A stretch of DNA of 64,000 nt from an uncultured Lachnospiraceae bacterium (GTDB lineage: Bacteria; Bacillota; Clostridia; Lachnospirales; Lachnospiraceae): the NCBI GenBank assembly GCA_947164605.1, contig CAMUXE010000014.1, positions 1-64,000 on the forward strand, given 5' to 3'. Made by a program: the position numbers and the translations under genes. This document shows, piece by piece, positions 16,079 to 23,984 of the stretch. The first letter of the stretch is position 1, and each line of letters opens with the position of its first letter. The notes under the pieces were generated by a model. It had not been told where the DNA came from and ran no database searches. It saw only the letters and a list, made by a program, of their open reading frames with translations.

Positions 16079-16195
16079 ATTACAGAAATTGAAGCAGAGT
16101 CTATAAGCTGAATTGAAAATTTTAATATGCAATTCACTTTGTCCTATGTTTCGTTTTTTGTAATAAATGCCTCGCTTTATTTTTAAGGAGGTTAT

Positions 16196-17311
16196 ATGGA
16201 AGTAGCAATTAATTTGATACTAAATCTTTTGCTCTTGGTTCTGGGATTTGTATTCCTGGTTAAGGGCGCAGATATCTTTGTTGATGGCAGTTCAAGCATA
16301 GCAAAGATTTTAAAAATTCCTGCAGTAATCGTAGGAGTTACAGTGGTGTCAATGGGAACATCACTGCCAGAACTTGCTGTAAGTACTACAGCAGCAATGC
16401 GCGGGGCCAATGAGATTGCTCTCAGTAACGTTGTTGGCTCTAATACCTTCAATTTTATGGTTGTCCTGGGCATGACAGCGGTACTTGCAAAGACGGCAGT
16501 CCCAGTAAAAAAATCTCTGCTTAAGGTGGAATTTCCACTTGGCCTTGTAATGGTAGCAGTTTTGGGTCTTATGTCTTGTGATCTTTTATTTAAAGGCGGC
16601 ATTTTTAGCGAAGGCAACATTTTCTCAAATGCAAATGCTCATGTCGCAACAGGTAGTTTGGGAAGAACTGATGGAATTATCCTGCTTATAGTCTTTGTCT
16701 TATATATGGCCTACACTGTAAAGACAGCCTTGAGTGCAAGAAGAGACGCCAAGGAGCTTGAAAATGAAGGCAGAGAATATGATGAGATAGAGGAAGAGAT
16801 TAAGGAAGAGGATGAGAAGGAGCTGAAAGCAATCAGCAAGAAGCTAGACCAGCTTGGCAAGGCACATCCTGTAATCCTTGCTCTTGTCTATATTGTACTT
16901 GGAGTAGTGCTTATTAAATTTGGTGGAGATTTTGTAGTAAGATCTGCAACCTTTATAGCAAGTACATGCGGTATGAGCCAGACTCTTATCGGACTCACAA
17001 TAGTTGCTCTTGGAACATCACTTCCTGAGCTTGTGACAAGTGTTGTTGCAGCCAGAAAAGATGAGTGTGATTTGGCAGTAGGAAATGTTGTAGGATCAAA
17101 CCTTTTTAATATCCTTCTGATACTCGGCGTGTCATCAACAATTCATCCAATAATGATTTTCTCAGCCTCTGTTGTGGATATTATAGTACTTTTCTTCACA
17201 AGTCTTATCGGAACTCTCTTCTGTCTGGGCAAAAGATCAGTAAACAGACTTGAAGGTTTTTCAATGGTTGCCATATATGTGGTTTACCTAATCTATATCA
17301 TAATCAGATAA
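16196..17311 (+). CDS. CaCA-family cation antiporter (YrbG/NCKX-like), probably Mn2+-regulated
   Basis: A 371-residue membrane protein of the calcium/cation antiporter superfamily. The two alpha-repeats are clear: GTSLPELAVSTTAAMRG with ALSNVVGSNTFNFMVVLG in the first half, and GTSLPELVTSVVAARKD with AVGNVVGSNLFNILLILG in the second. An acidic cytosolic loop (EIEEEIKEEDEKELKAI) separates the halves, as usual. It exchanges Na+ or H+ for Ca2+ or related divalent cations across the plasma membrane. The ATG at 16196 follows AAGGAGG. The yybP-ykoY-like leader suggests that Mn2+ export is at least one role; this is inference. Intact, with ten or eleven helices. Confidence 0.9.
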   Translation: MEVAINLILNLLLLVLGFVFLVKGADIFVDGSSSIAKILKIPAVIVGVTVVSMGTSLPELAVSTTAAMRGANEIALSNVVGSNTFNFMVVLGMTAVLAKTAVPVKKSLLKVEFPLGLVMVAVLGLMSCDLLFKGGIFSEGNIFSNANAHVATGSLGRTDGIILLIVFVLYMAYTVKTALSARRDAKELENEGREYDEIEEEIKEEDEKELKAISKKLDQLGKAHPVILALVYIVLGVVLIKFGGDFVVRSATFIASTCGMSQTLIGLTIVALGTSLPELVTSVVAARKDECDLAVGNVVGSNLFNILLILGVSSTIHPIMIFSASVVDIIVLFFTSLIGTLFCLGKRSVNRLEGFSMVAIYVVYLIYIIIR

Positions 17312-17355
17312 GTTGGCTTAAGTTAAGATTGGCCTATGGCCTGCTTATGGCCTCG

Positions 17356-17388
17356 ATATTTGGCCACCATACATGGCCTGCCAAATAT
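17356..17388 (+). terminator. Hairpin after the antiporter gene
   Basis: ATATTTGGC (17356-17364) pairs with 17380-17388; an inner CCAT/ATGG pair extends it. There is no T run, so termination is only possible. The area 17320-17400 is full of TGGCC repeats in both orientations. Confidence 0.4.
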
Positions 17389-17425
17389 GGCTTGCCATAA
17401 TGTAGGGATTAGATAGAAATAAAAC

Positions 17426-17453
17426 TTGACATATAGCTTTATGATGCTAAAAT
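17426..17453 (+). promoter_or_regulatory. thiS operon promoter
   Basis: TTGACA at 17426-17431 and TAAAAT at 17448-17453, spacer 16. Transcription would begin about 15 bases before the hairpin at 17476. Confidence 0.65.
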
Positions 17454-17475
17454 AATAAAAAGATTGAACGCTAAG

Positions 17476-17530
17476 CGGGCATGAAGGGGCACACCACCTT
17501 GGGTGTGTACTTTTCATGCCCGTTTTTTTG
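17476..17530 (+). terminator. Attenuator-like terminator in the thiS leader
   Basis: CGGGCATGAA (17476-17485) pairs with 17513-17522, with an inner CACACC/GGTGTG stem (17490-17495 with 17502-17507), followed by seven T. It sits between the promoter and thiS, so it would stop transcription before the operon unless overcome. A small CGC-TAA-GCG element (17470-17478) overlaps its base and could compete. The TPP riboswitch consensus is absent. Either a novel small regulatory leader or a plain terminator for a very short transcript. Confidence 0.75.
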
Positions 17531-17590
17531 TGTCTTTTGCAAGGGCGATAAAGACACTTGCGTCAATAAATTCAAGATAGGGAGGAAGAG

Positions 17591-17788
17591 ATGATTAAGG
17601 TCAATGGTGAAGAGATGGAAATTGGATCTCTGGCAAATCTCAAGGAACTTGTCGAGTCACAGGGCTACAATCCACAACTTGTGGTGTGTGAAGTCAATCT
17701 TGAGATAGTATCTCGCGAAAAATTGCAGGATAGAGGCCTTGAAGAAGGTGATGAAATTGAAATTGTCACCTTTATGCAGGGGGGCTGA
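17591..17788 (+). CDS. thiS: Sulfur carrier protein ThiS
   Basis: A 65-residue ubiquitin-like sulfur carrier. It ends in Gly-Gly (FMQGG), the residue that becomes the thiocarboxylate donating sulfur to the thiazole ring of thiamin. The start at 17591 follows GGGAGGAAG. It lies 69 bases before thiG. No thiF gene, whose product normally adenylates the C-terminus, is present here; a ThiF or MoeB relative elsewhere must serve. Intact. Confidence 0.92.
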   Translation: MIKVNGEEMEIGSLANLKELVESQGYNPQLVVCEVNLEIVSREKLQDRGLEEGDEIEIVTFMQGG

Positions 17789-17857
17789 CATAGCCTGGAT
17801 TATAGGACTTATTTAAAGAGGCCAAGATTGGAAATATAGAGACAAAAAAGGAGAAAA

Positions 17858-18637
17858 ATGATGGAAATAAATGATGATTATTTGGACTTAAAGGGACATA
17901 AATTTAAATCTAGATTTATATTGGGATCTGGCAAGTACTCGATTGATTTAATTAAGGCAGCAGTGGAGAATGCTTCAGCTGAAATTGTGACAGTTGCCTT
18001 AAGAAGGGCCAATCAGGGCGGTGTGGACAATATATTTGACTATATTCCTAAGGATGTAGTCTTGCTTCCAAATACATCAGGGGCAAGAAATGCAGAGGAA
18101 GCTATAAGAATAGCCCACCTTTCAAGAGAACTCAGCGGCTCTGATTTTGTGAAGATAGAGATTATGAGAGACAGCAAGTATCTTCTGCCAGATAATTTTG
18201 AGACTATTAAGGCAACTGAAAAGCTCGCCAGTGAGGGCTTTGTGGTTATGCCATATATGTACCCTGATCTTAATGTGGCAAGAGATTTGAGAGATGCTGG
18301 AGCTGCATGTATTATGCCGCTTGCGGCACCAATTGGCTCCAACAGGGGATTAGAGACCAGGGCTTTCATAAAGATTTTGATTGATGAGCTTGATCTGCCA
18401 ATTATCGTGGATGCAGGTATAGGCTCGCCTTCTCAGGCCTGTCAGGTTATGGAGATGGGGGCAAGCGCAGTTATGGCCAATACAGCTATTGCTACAGCCG
18501 GCAATGTGCCTGCTATGGCAGAAGCATTTGCCCAGGCAATAAAGGCAGGTAGAGAGGCCTACTTGGCTGGACTTGGACGAATTGTAAAAGAGGGGGCCAG
18601 CGCTTCATCACCATTGACAGGATATCTTAGAGACTAG
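17858..18637 (+). CDS. thiG: Thiazole synthase ThiG
   Basis: A 259-residue TIM-barrel enzyme that joins dehydroglycine, 1-deoxyxylulose 5-phosphate and ThiS thiocarboxylate into the thiazole phosphate of thiamin. Family landmarks are [12 protein letters not shown] near the start, VTVALRR with the nearby Schiff-base lysine region, [15 protein letters not shown], and the phosphate-binding [20 protein letters not shown] stretch. Start: ATG at 17858 with AAGGAG upstream; Met2 could also serve. Followed by thiH after 18 bases, so translation is coupled or co-transcribed. Confidence 0.95.
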   Translation: MMEINDDYLDLKGHKFKSRFILGSGKYSIDLIKAAVENASAEIVTVALRRANQGGVDNIFDYIPKDVVLLPNTSGARNAEEAIRIAHLSRELSGSDFVKIEIMRDSKYLLPDNFETIKATEKLASEGFVVMPYMYPDLNVARDLRDAGAACIMPLAAPIGSNRGLETRAFIKILIDELDLPIIVDAGIGSPSQACQVMEMGASAVMANTAIATAGNVPAMAEAFAQAIKAGREAYLAGLGRIVKEGASASSPLTGYLRD

Positions 18638-18655
18638 AAAAGGAGAGAAGAGAAC

Positions 18656-19942
18656 GTGAGCGAGGATAAGGAAATAAATACAGCTCTTAAAGAGAATATG
18701 GACATAAAGGCAGCCATGAGCGAGGATAAGCATATCAATACAAGTATTTTGAGTGAGGAGATACTTGAGGATTTAAAGAGCAACAGAATTGACCATATGA
18801 CCTATCTGCCCGGCATGGAGGATATTCATTCTGATATTCCAGAAAGGGTTATTGCGGCGATGGAGGCCTATGATTATGATTCATACACAGCTTCTGACGT
18901 AAGGGCAGCTTTGGATAAGAAGAACAGAGGGCCAGAGGATTTTGCAGCTCTTTTGTCACCGGCGGCCAGGCCTTTTTTGGAGGAGATGGCTCAGCTTGCC
19001 AGAAAAGAGAAGATGGAGCACTTTGGAAATTCGATTAATTTTTTCACTCCAATCTACATTGCAAACTATTGCGCTAATTACTGCATATACTGCGGTTTTA
19101 ACTGCCATAACAAGATAAAGAGGGCTAAGCTCAACGAAAATGAGATTAGAGAAGAGATGGAGGCTATAGCGGCTACAGGCTTGCAGGAAATTCTGATTCT
19201 TACAGGTGAGAGCAAGCAGATGTCAGATGTGCACTATATTGGCCAGGCTATCAAGATTGCCAGAGAGTATTTTAAGGTTATTGGAATTGAAATATATCCG
19301 GTAAATTCTGATGAGTATGCCTACCTGCACGAGTGTGGAGCTGACTATGTAACTGTATTCCAGGAAACCTACAATTCAGACAAGTATGAAAGTCTTCATC
19401 TAGCTGGAAATAAGAGGATTTTTCCATATAGAATCAATGCCCAGGAAAGGGCTCTTATGGGAGGTATGAGAGGTGTAGGCTTTGCGGCTCTCTTGGGTTT
19501 GGACGATTTCAGAAAAGACGCCTTCGCCACGGGAATGCATGGATATCTTCTTCAGAGAAAGTATCCTAGGGCTGAGATAGCCTTCTCCTGCCCAAGACTC
19601 AGACCTATCATCAACAATGACAGAATCAATCCAATGGATGTGCATGAGACTGAGCTTTTGCAAGTAGTCCTAGCTTACAGACTTTTTATGCCATTTGCCA
19701 GCATCACAGTCTCTACCAGAGAGTGTAAGAGAGTTAGGGATAATTTGATGAATATAGCGGCTTCCAAGATATCAGCTGCATCAGATACAGGTGTGGGGGC
19801 ACATTCCGAGAAGGTTGATAAGAAGGATAAGGGAGATGCCCAGTTTGAGATAGATGATGACAGGAGTGTGGAAGAAGTACTCGAGGATATGAGGGCTTTA
19901 GGCTTGCAGCCAGTTATGAATGACTATGTCTACTGTGGCTAG
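18656..19942 (+). CDS. thiH: Radical SAM 2-iminoacetate synthase ThiH
   Basis: A 428-residue radical SAM enzyme that cleaves tyrosine to dehydroglycine (2-iminoacetate) and p-cresol; it works with ThiG in anaerobes. The 4Fe-4S motif is Cys-x3-Cys-x2-Cys in NYCANYCIYCGFNC. The start is GTG at 18656 after GGAGAGAAG. The first 20 residues contain a duplicated segment: MSEDKEINT is followed 20 codons later by MSEDKHINT, so an in-frame ATG at 18716 is an alternative start with no good ribosome site. A low-complexity, lysine/aspartate-rich insert lies before the C-terminal MNDYVYCG. Last gene of the thiSGH operon. Confidence 0.95.
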   Translation: MSEDKEINTALKENMDIKAAMSEDKHINTSILSEEILEDLKSNRIDHMTYLPGMEDIHSDIPERVIAAMEAYDYDSYTASDVRAALDKKNRGPEDFAALLSPAARPFLEEMAQLARKEKMEHFGNSINFFTPIYIANYCANYCIYCGFNCHNKIKRAKLNENEIREEMEAIAATGLQEILILTGESKQMSDVHYIGQAIKIAREYFKVIGIEIYPVNSDEYAYLHECGADYVTVFQETYNSDKYESLHLAGNKRIFPYRINAQERALMGGMRGVGFAALLGLDDFRKDAFATGMHGYLLQRKYPRAEIAFSCPRLRPIINNDRINPMDVHETELLQVVLAYRLFMPFASITVSTRECKRVRDNLMNIAASKISAASDTGVGAHSEKVDKKDKGDAQFEIDDDRSVEEVLEDMRALGLQPVMNDYVYCG

Positions 19943-19943
19943 T

Positions 19944-19991
19944 TTACAAGCTAGAAATCCTATGTTAAAATAAAACAAGAACTTTTGTTCG
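19944..19991 (+). promoter_or_regulatory. Promoter with LexA-like box for the Y-family polymerase
   Basis: TTACAA at 19944-19949 and TAAAAT at 19966-19971 (spacer 16) precede GAAC-TTTT-GTTC at 19979-19990, flanked by A and G. Gram-positive LexA boxes are CGAAC-N4-GTTCG, so 9 of 10 positions agree. It is just downstream of the -10, where a repressor would block transcription. The distance to the polymerase start is about 110 bases. Confidence 0.55.
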
Positions 19992-19998
19992 AAAATTC

Positions 19999-20035
19999 GG
20001 CTGCGTGGAAATTGACATTTCTTCGCAGCCCTTTT
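19999..20035 (+). terminator. Hairpin between thiH and the polymerase gene
   Basis: GGCTGCG (19999-20005) pairs with CGCAGCC (20024-20030), with an inner GAAAT/ATTTC stem, followed by CTTTT. It ends thiH transcripts, or acts as an attenuator for the promoter just upstream. Confidence 0.7.
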
Positions 20036-20102
20036 AGGCTCTAAAATGGGAAAGGCTTATTGACTTATTGGTTTTTGCCATAATACGAGGAAAGGAGGGC
20101 TT

Positions 20103-21743
20103 ATGTGCGAGCAAGAAAGATGCTATATAGCAATTGATCTTAAATCTTTTTATGCATCAGTGGAGTGCAGGGAAAGAGGCCTAAATCCCCTGACCAGCAA
20201 TCTGGTTGTGGCTGATGAGTCAAGGACGCAGAAGACTATCTGCCTGGCTGTAAGCCCGTCTTTAAAGGCTTATGGCATACCGGGCAGAGCCAGACTTTTT
20301 GAGGTCATTGAGAAGGTTCGCATGGCCAATGTTTACCGCAAGCAAGCCCTTGGCGCAAGGGACTTTGACGGCGAGTCTATAGATTCGTGCGAGCTGGCCG
20401 CAGATCCTTCTAAAAAACTGAGCTTTATAGCTGCAAGACCTAGAATGTCCCTTTATATGAAATACAGCACAGATATTTATGGGATCTATCTAAACTATGT
20501 GGCAGCTGAGGATATCCATGTCTACTCAGTAGATGAAGTCTTTATGGACGTGACTGATTATCTTGCAAGTTATGGCTTGAGTCCAAGGCAGCTCGCAAAG
20601 AAGATGATTGATCATGTGTTTAGGGAGACTGGAATTACAGCGACAGCAGGTATTGGAACCAATATGTACCTGGCTAAAATTGCCATGGATATTGTGGCTA
20701 AGCATATAGAGGCTGATGAACAGGGAGTCAGGATAGCTGAGCTTGATGAGATGAGCTATAGGCGCAAACTCTGGACTCACAGACCTCTGACCGATTTTTG
20801 GCGCCTAGGACCTGGATACAGGAAAAAACTTGAAAATATTGGAATCTACACCATGGGAGATATAGCCATGTGCTCGGTTCAGAATGAAGAGGTTCTCTAC
20901 AAGCTTTTCGGCGTCAATGCTGAACTTCTCATAGATCATGCCTGGGGCTACGAACCAGCAAGGATTTCGGACATAAAGTCCTATGCTCCATCCAATCACA
21001 GCATAAGTCATGGACAAGTGCTCAAGGGACCTTATGAATATGATAAGGCTCTTTTGGTAATCAAGGAGATGGCAGATAGTTTGGCTTTGGATTTGGTTGA
21101 TAAGGGCTTGAGAACTGATCAGCTAGTCCTTACAGTTGGATATGATATTGAGAATCTGATGGATCCTGAGCTTGAAAAGAAGTATCAGGATCAAGATTTG
21201 ATACAGATTGACAGATATGGCCGAAAGGTTCCCAAGCAGGCTCATGGCTCGATTAATTTGGGATATTACTCATGTTCAGGGGCCTATATAGTAGAGAAGA
21301 CAAGCGAACTTTTTGAGAAAATTGTCGATAAAAATCTCTCTGTCAGACGCATGTATATAGTTGCAAATCATGTGATAGATGAGGAAAGTGGTAGAAAAAT
21401 GGCCTCATCCCAAGAGACTCAGGCCGAGTCTGAGTCTGAGAACTTTAAGCAGGTTAGCATCTTTGATCTTATGGAGTTCGATGAGAGCAACAAGGAGAGT
21501 CAAAAAGAGGGTGAGACTGGATTTGAAGCTGAAAGAAAATCTATTGATGAAGCTGACAGAAAATCACCTGAAGCTGAAAGAAAATCAACTGAGGCAGATG
21601 AGAGAAAGCAGCTTGCTATACAGCAGGCAGCTCTTGAAATCAAAAAGAAATTTGGAAAGAATGCCATATTGAAGGGGATGAACCTGGAGCAGGGAGGAAC
21701 TGCTATAGAGAGAAATGGTCAGATAGGAGGTCACCGTGGCTGA
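20103..21743 (+). CDS. Y-family DNA polymerase (UvrX/UmuC-like)
   Basis: A 546-residue translesion polymerase of the Gram-positive UvrX/UmuC branch. The palm has the metal-binding IAIDLKSFYASVE near the N-terminus and SVDEVFMDVT further on. Helix-hairpin-helix thumb residues (WRLGPGYRKKLENIGI) and the little-finger domain follow. A variable, Glu/Lys-rich linker at about residues 435-500 has repeated EAERKS units. The end, FGKNAILKGMNLEQGGTAIERNGQIGGH, is the conserved tail of this family. The enzyme copies damaged DNA with low fidelity. The upstream LexA-like box and the overlapping YolD gene fit SOS regulation. The ATG at 20103 follows AAAGGAGGG. Confidence 0.92.
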   Translation: MCEQERCYIAIDLKSFYASVECRERGLNPLTSNLVVADESRTQKTICLAVSPSLKAYGIPGRARLFEVIEKVRMANVYRKQALGARDFDGESIDSCELAADPSKKLSFIAARPRMSLYMKYSTDIYGIYLNYVAAEDIHVYSVDEVFMDVTDYLASYGLSPRQLAKKMIDHVFRETGITATAGIGTNMYLAKIAMDIVAKHIEADEQGVRIAELDEMSYRRKLWTHRPLTDFWRLGPGYRKKLENIGIYTMGDIAMCSVQNEEVLYKLFGVNAELLIDHAWGYEPARISDIKSYAPSNHSISHGQVLKGPYEYDKALLVIKEMADSLALDLVDKGLRTDQLVLTVGYDIENLMDPELEKKYQDQDLIQIDRYGRKVPKQAHGSINLGYYSCSGAYIVEKTSELFEKIVDKNLSVRRMYIVANHVIDEESGRKMASSQETQAESESENFKQVSIFDLMEFDESNKESQKEGETGFEAERKSIDEADRKSPEAERKSTEADERKQLAIQQAALEIKKKFGKNAILKGMNLEQGGTAIERNGQIGGHRG

Positions 21744-22170
21744 GACAAGGGAAGAGTTGGAAGCTTTGAAAATATATGGAAAGTATATTGATATGCCTCA
21801 TCACACTTCGAGCAAACATCCACCTATGTCATTGCAGATGAGGGCTGCTCAGTTTGCTCCATTTGCCGCATTGACCGGCTATGAGGACAAGGTTAGAGAA
21901 AGGGCTAGAATCGTGGATTCACGCATAGAGCTGACAGATGATGAGCTGGCTCTGATTGACCTAAATCTGAAAAAAGTCTTGTCTTCGAGGGATAGAAGAG
22001 TTGAGATTTGTTACTTTGTTGAGGATGCCCTCAAAGAGGGCGGAGCCTACATTACAGTTGAGGGTGCTATCAGGAGAGTGGACCAGATTAAGAGAGAGAT
22101 TCTTCTCGAGGATAGGAGTCTGATTCATATGGACGACATATTAAAGCTTGAGTCCAAATCAGAGGACTGA
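21736..22170 (+). CDS. YolD-like protein
   Basis: A 144-residue protein starting at GTG 21736, eight bases before the end of the polymerase gene and behind GGAGGT. The core SSKHPPMSLQMRAAQFAPFAALTGYEDKV is the signature of YolD-family partners of UvrX-like polymerases. YolD proteins probably help these polymerases in the cytosol, as UmuD does for UmuC, but the mechanism is not established. The overlap implies translational coupling and equal dosage. The C-terminal part is an acidic helix-rich tail. Confidence 0.85.
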   Translation: MAETREELEALKIYGKYIDMPHHTSSKHPPMSLQMRAAQFAPFAALTGYEDKVRERARIVDSRIELTDDELALIDLNLKKVLSSRDRRVEICYFVEDALKEGGAYITVEGAIRRVDQIKREILLEDRSLIHMDDILKLESKSED

Positions 22171-22193
22171 TCTTTTGGATACGGGGATTAAAA

Positions 22194-22245
22194 AAGGGTA
22201 GGATAAGTGTCAGACAGGAGTCTGAGGCTTATTCTACCCTTAAAT
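22194..22245 (+). terminator. Bidirectional terminator between yolD-like and degV
   Basis: The AGGGTAGGATAAG arm (from 22195) pairs with CTTATTCTACCCT (22228-22240) with one G-T pair; A and T runs flank it on both sides. Confidence 0.85.
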
Positions 22246-22271
22246 TATCTAATGTTTTCTTGCTTAGGCAA

Positions 22272-23159
22272 TCAACCCTTTTTTACAAAGGCGAGTCCAA
22301 GTGGATATGGGCCAGTGTGAACACCGATGGCAGCGCCAATCTGTCTTACTGGTATGTTGTTAATATTGCTGTAGCCGTGCATAGACTCAAGAACTTTCTC
22401 TTTGAACTCAAGAGCTTCGTGGTAATCATAGCCATAACCGATTACAAACTCATAATCAGCAGGATTTTCACCTGACTCCTTGAAGTAAGATTCAGCCTTC
22501 TTGATGATTTTCTCCTGAGAAGACTTGCGGCTTCTAGCCATGCCGAATGGGAAGATTTCTCCATCCTGAAGGATAATCATAGGGCGAATCTTTAAGGCTC
22601 CAACTACAAGCTTGAGAACCTTACCTACTCTGCCGCCGTGGATGAGATAATCCATGCTTCCACATGTGAAAATGATACGGCCTGATGAGCGGATATTATT
22701 AAGGATTTCAGCATTCTCCTCCAAAGACTTGCCCTCGCGCTGAAGCTTTGAAGCCTCGAGAGCTACAAGACCCTGAAGAACAGTGTCAACTATTGAATCC
22801 ACAACTTCGATTTTGGCATCTGGATAATCCTCAAGAAGCATGTTCTTGGCATTGAGAGCTGCATTGTAGGAACCGCTGAACTTTGCAGTGATACAGATAT
22901 TGAGAATACCTATACCTTTTTCGATGTAAGGTGTCCAAGCATCGATATAATCAGCGCTTGAAGGAGTTGATGTTATAGGAAAGGTATTGGGATGTTCAAC
23001 CATGCTCTCATAGAACTTGTGAACGCCAATCTCTACGATTTCCTTCTTATATGTCTTTCCGTCGATTGAGATGTAGAAAGGTACAACATTTATAGAATTA
23101 AGGGCAGCTTCTTCTTCGTTTAAATCGCATGAGCTGTCTGAAAAAATCTGGTAAGTCAT
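22272..23159 (-). CDS. DegV family fatty acid-binding protein
   Basis: A 295-residue protein of the DegV fold, which binds a fatty acid and, in FakB homologues, presents it to the kinase FakA for phosphorylation. It begins MTYQIFSDSSCDLNEEE; the SDSSCD motif and the ITAKFSGSYNAALNA and ISSxGR-like RSSGRIIFTCGSMDYLIHGGRVGK stretches are typical. The start at 23159 has GGAGG seven bases upstream; the TTG at 23180 does not. Ends VHTGPYPLGLAFVKKG as in the family. A second DegV protein is at 37084. A role in phospholipid synthesis from exogenous fatty acids is inferred. Confidence 0.9.
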   Translation of the reverse strand: MTYQIFSDSSCDLNEEEAALNSINVVPFYISIDGKTYKKEIVEIGVHKFYESMVEHPNTFPITSTPSSADYIDAWTPYIEKGIGILNICITAKFSGSYNAALNAKNMLLEDYPDAKIEVVDSIVDTVLQGLVALEASKLQREGKSLEENAEILNNIRSSGRIIFTCGSMDYLIHGGRVGKVLKLVVGALKIRPMIILQDGEIFPFGMARSRKSSQEKIIKKAESYFKESGENPADYEFVIGYGYDYHEALEFKEKVLESMHGYSNINNIPVRQIGAAIGVHTGPYPLGLAFVKKG

Positions 23160-23220
23160 AAGTGAGCCTCCAAGTGTCAATTTTTAATAATTACATGTGG
23201 TTTTTAAAACTACATAAATT

Positions 23221-23249
23221 AACATACCATACCACTTAGCTTTTTTCAA
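23221..23249 (-). promoter_or_regulatory. degV promoter
   Basis: On the minus strand TTGAAA (23249-23244), spacer 17, TATGTT (23226-23221), about 60 bases before the start codon. Confidence 0.6.
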
Positions 23250-23292
23250 GGCAGACTATAAACTTGGTGTAAAATTGAAATAAAAAAATGGC

Positions 23293-23350
23293 TTGACATA
23301 GTATCAAAATGATAGTAAGATGACATCAAGAACTTAATATCATTTTGATA
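23293..23350 (+). promoter_or_regulatory. NAD salvage promoter with two 13-bp palindromic operators
   Basis: TTGACA (23293-23298), spacer 17 and TAAGAT (23316-23321). A perfect palindrome TATCA-AAA-TGATA fills the spacer (23302-23314) and TATCA-TTT-TGATA lies just after the start site (23338-23350), 36 bp away centre to centre. They are reverse complements of each other. The downstream genes are nicotinamidase, NAD synthetase and an NrtR-like regulator, which is the obvious candidate to bind here. Confidence 0.78.
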
Positions 23351-23379
23351 ATTAGTACTTTGCGGAAAGGATGGTTATT

Positions 23380-23901
23380 ATGGAAGCTAAAAAGACACTT
23401 ATTGTAATCGATATGCAGAATGACTTTATAGATCAAGCTCTTGGCACTAAGGAGGCTGTGGCAATTATTCCCAGAGCTCTTGAAAAGATCAAAGAGTACG
23501 AGAAAAGGGGCGATAAGATTATCTTTACACTGGATACTCACACAGAGTCCTATCTTGATACACCTGAGGGAAAGAAACTGCCTGTAAAGCACTGTATCAA
23601 GGGTCAAGAGGGATGGAAAATTAGAGAAGAACTTGATATTATAGATGCAGATCACATTGAGAAGGGAACTTTTGGTTTTGCTGACTGGAATAAGCTCTAC
23701 AAGTTTGGAGCAGATGATGAAATTGAGTTAATTGGCCTTTGCACAGATATATGCGTCGTGTCCAATGCTTTGATTTTAAAGGCTCAGTTCCCAGAAGCTA
23801 AAATCAGTGTGGATGCAAAGGCTTGTGCTGGTGTTAGCAAAGAATTGCACGAGGCTGCACTTGCAACCATGAAGTCATGCCAGATAGATGTAATTGAGTA
23901 A
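23380..23901 (+). CDS. pncA: Nicotinamidase (isochorismatase family cysteine hydrolase)
   Basis: A 173-residue cysteine hydrolase converting nicotinamide to nicotinate for NAD salvage. It opens with TLIVIDMQNDFID, giving the catalytic aspartate; the catalytic lysine lies in EKGTFGFADW; the nucleophilic cysteine is in GLCTDICVVS. Metal-binding TLDTHTESY is present. The ATG at 23380 is used because GAAAGGA lies eight bases upstream, whereas the ATG at 23371 touches that site. It is followed by nadE, so nicotinate made here feeds the Preiss-Handler route. The other enzymes of that route (pncB, nadD) are not in the window. The related pyrazinamidase activity is likely, too. Confidence 0.88.
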   Translation: MEAKKTLIVIDMQNDFIDQALGTKEAVAIIPRALEKIKEYEKRGDKIIFTLDTHTESYLDTPEGKKLPVKHCIKGQEGWKIREELDIIDADHIEKGTFGFADWNKLYKFGADDEIELIGLCTDICVVSNALILKAQFPEAKISVDAKACAGVSKELHEAALATMKSCQIDVIE

Positions 23902-23909
23902 AGTGATTT

Positions 23910-23961
23910 GCTTATAAAATAGGCTTATAAAATAGGTTTATACAAAGGGTTTATAAACTAG
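23910..23961 (+). repeat. Four 13-bp tandem units between pncA and nadE
   Basis: Units start at 23910, 23923, 23936 and 23949. The first two are identical (GCTTATAAAATAG) and the others diverge at about five positions. They follow the stop of pncA by eight bases. Confidence 0.8.
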
Positions 23962-23984
23962 CTAAGTTAAGAAAGGGCGTAACC

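Noticed and set aside
17323..17517. Minus-strand ORF covering the thiS leader
   Set aside because: It overlaps the terminator hairpin and has no family match; chance ORF.
17426..17590. TPP riboswitch before thiS
   Set aside because: The CTGAGA and ACCTGA...GGATAATGCC type segments of the TPP aptamer are not present on either strand in this gap.
21379..21672. Plus-strand 97-codon ORF inside the Y-family polymerase gene
   Set aside because: It is an out-of-frame reading of the Glu/Lys-rich linker; Arg/Leu-rich composition with no support.
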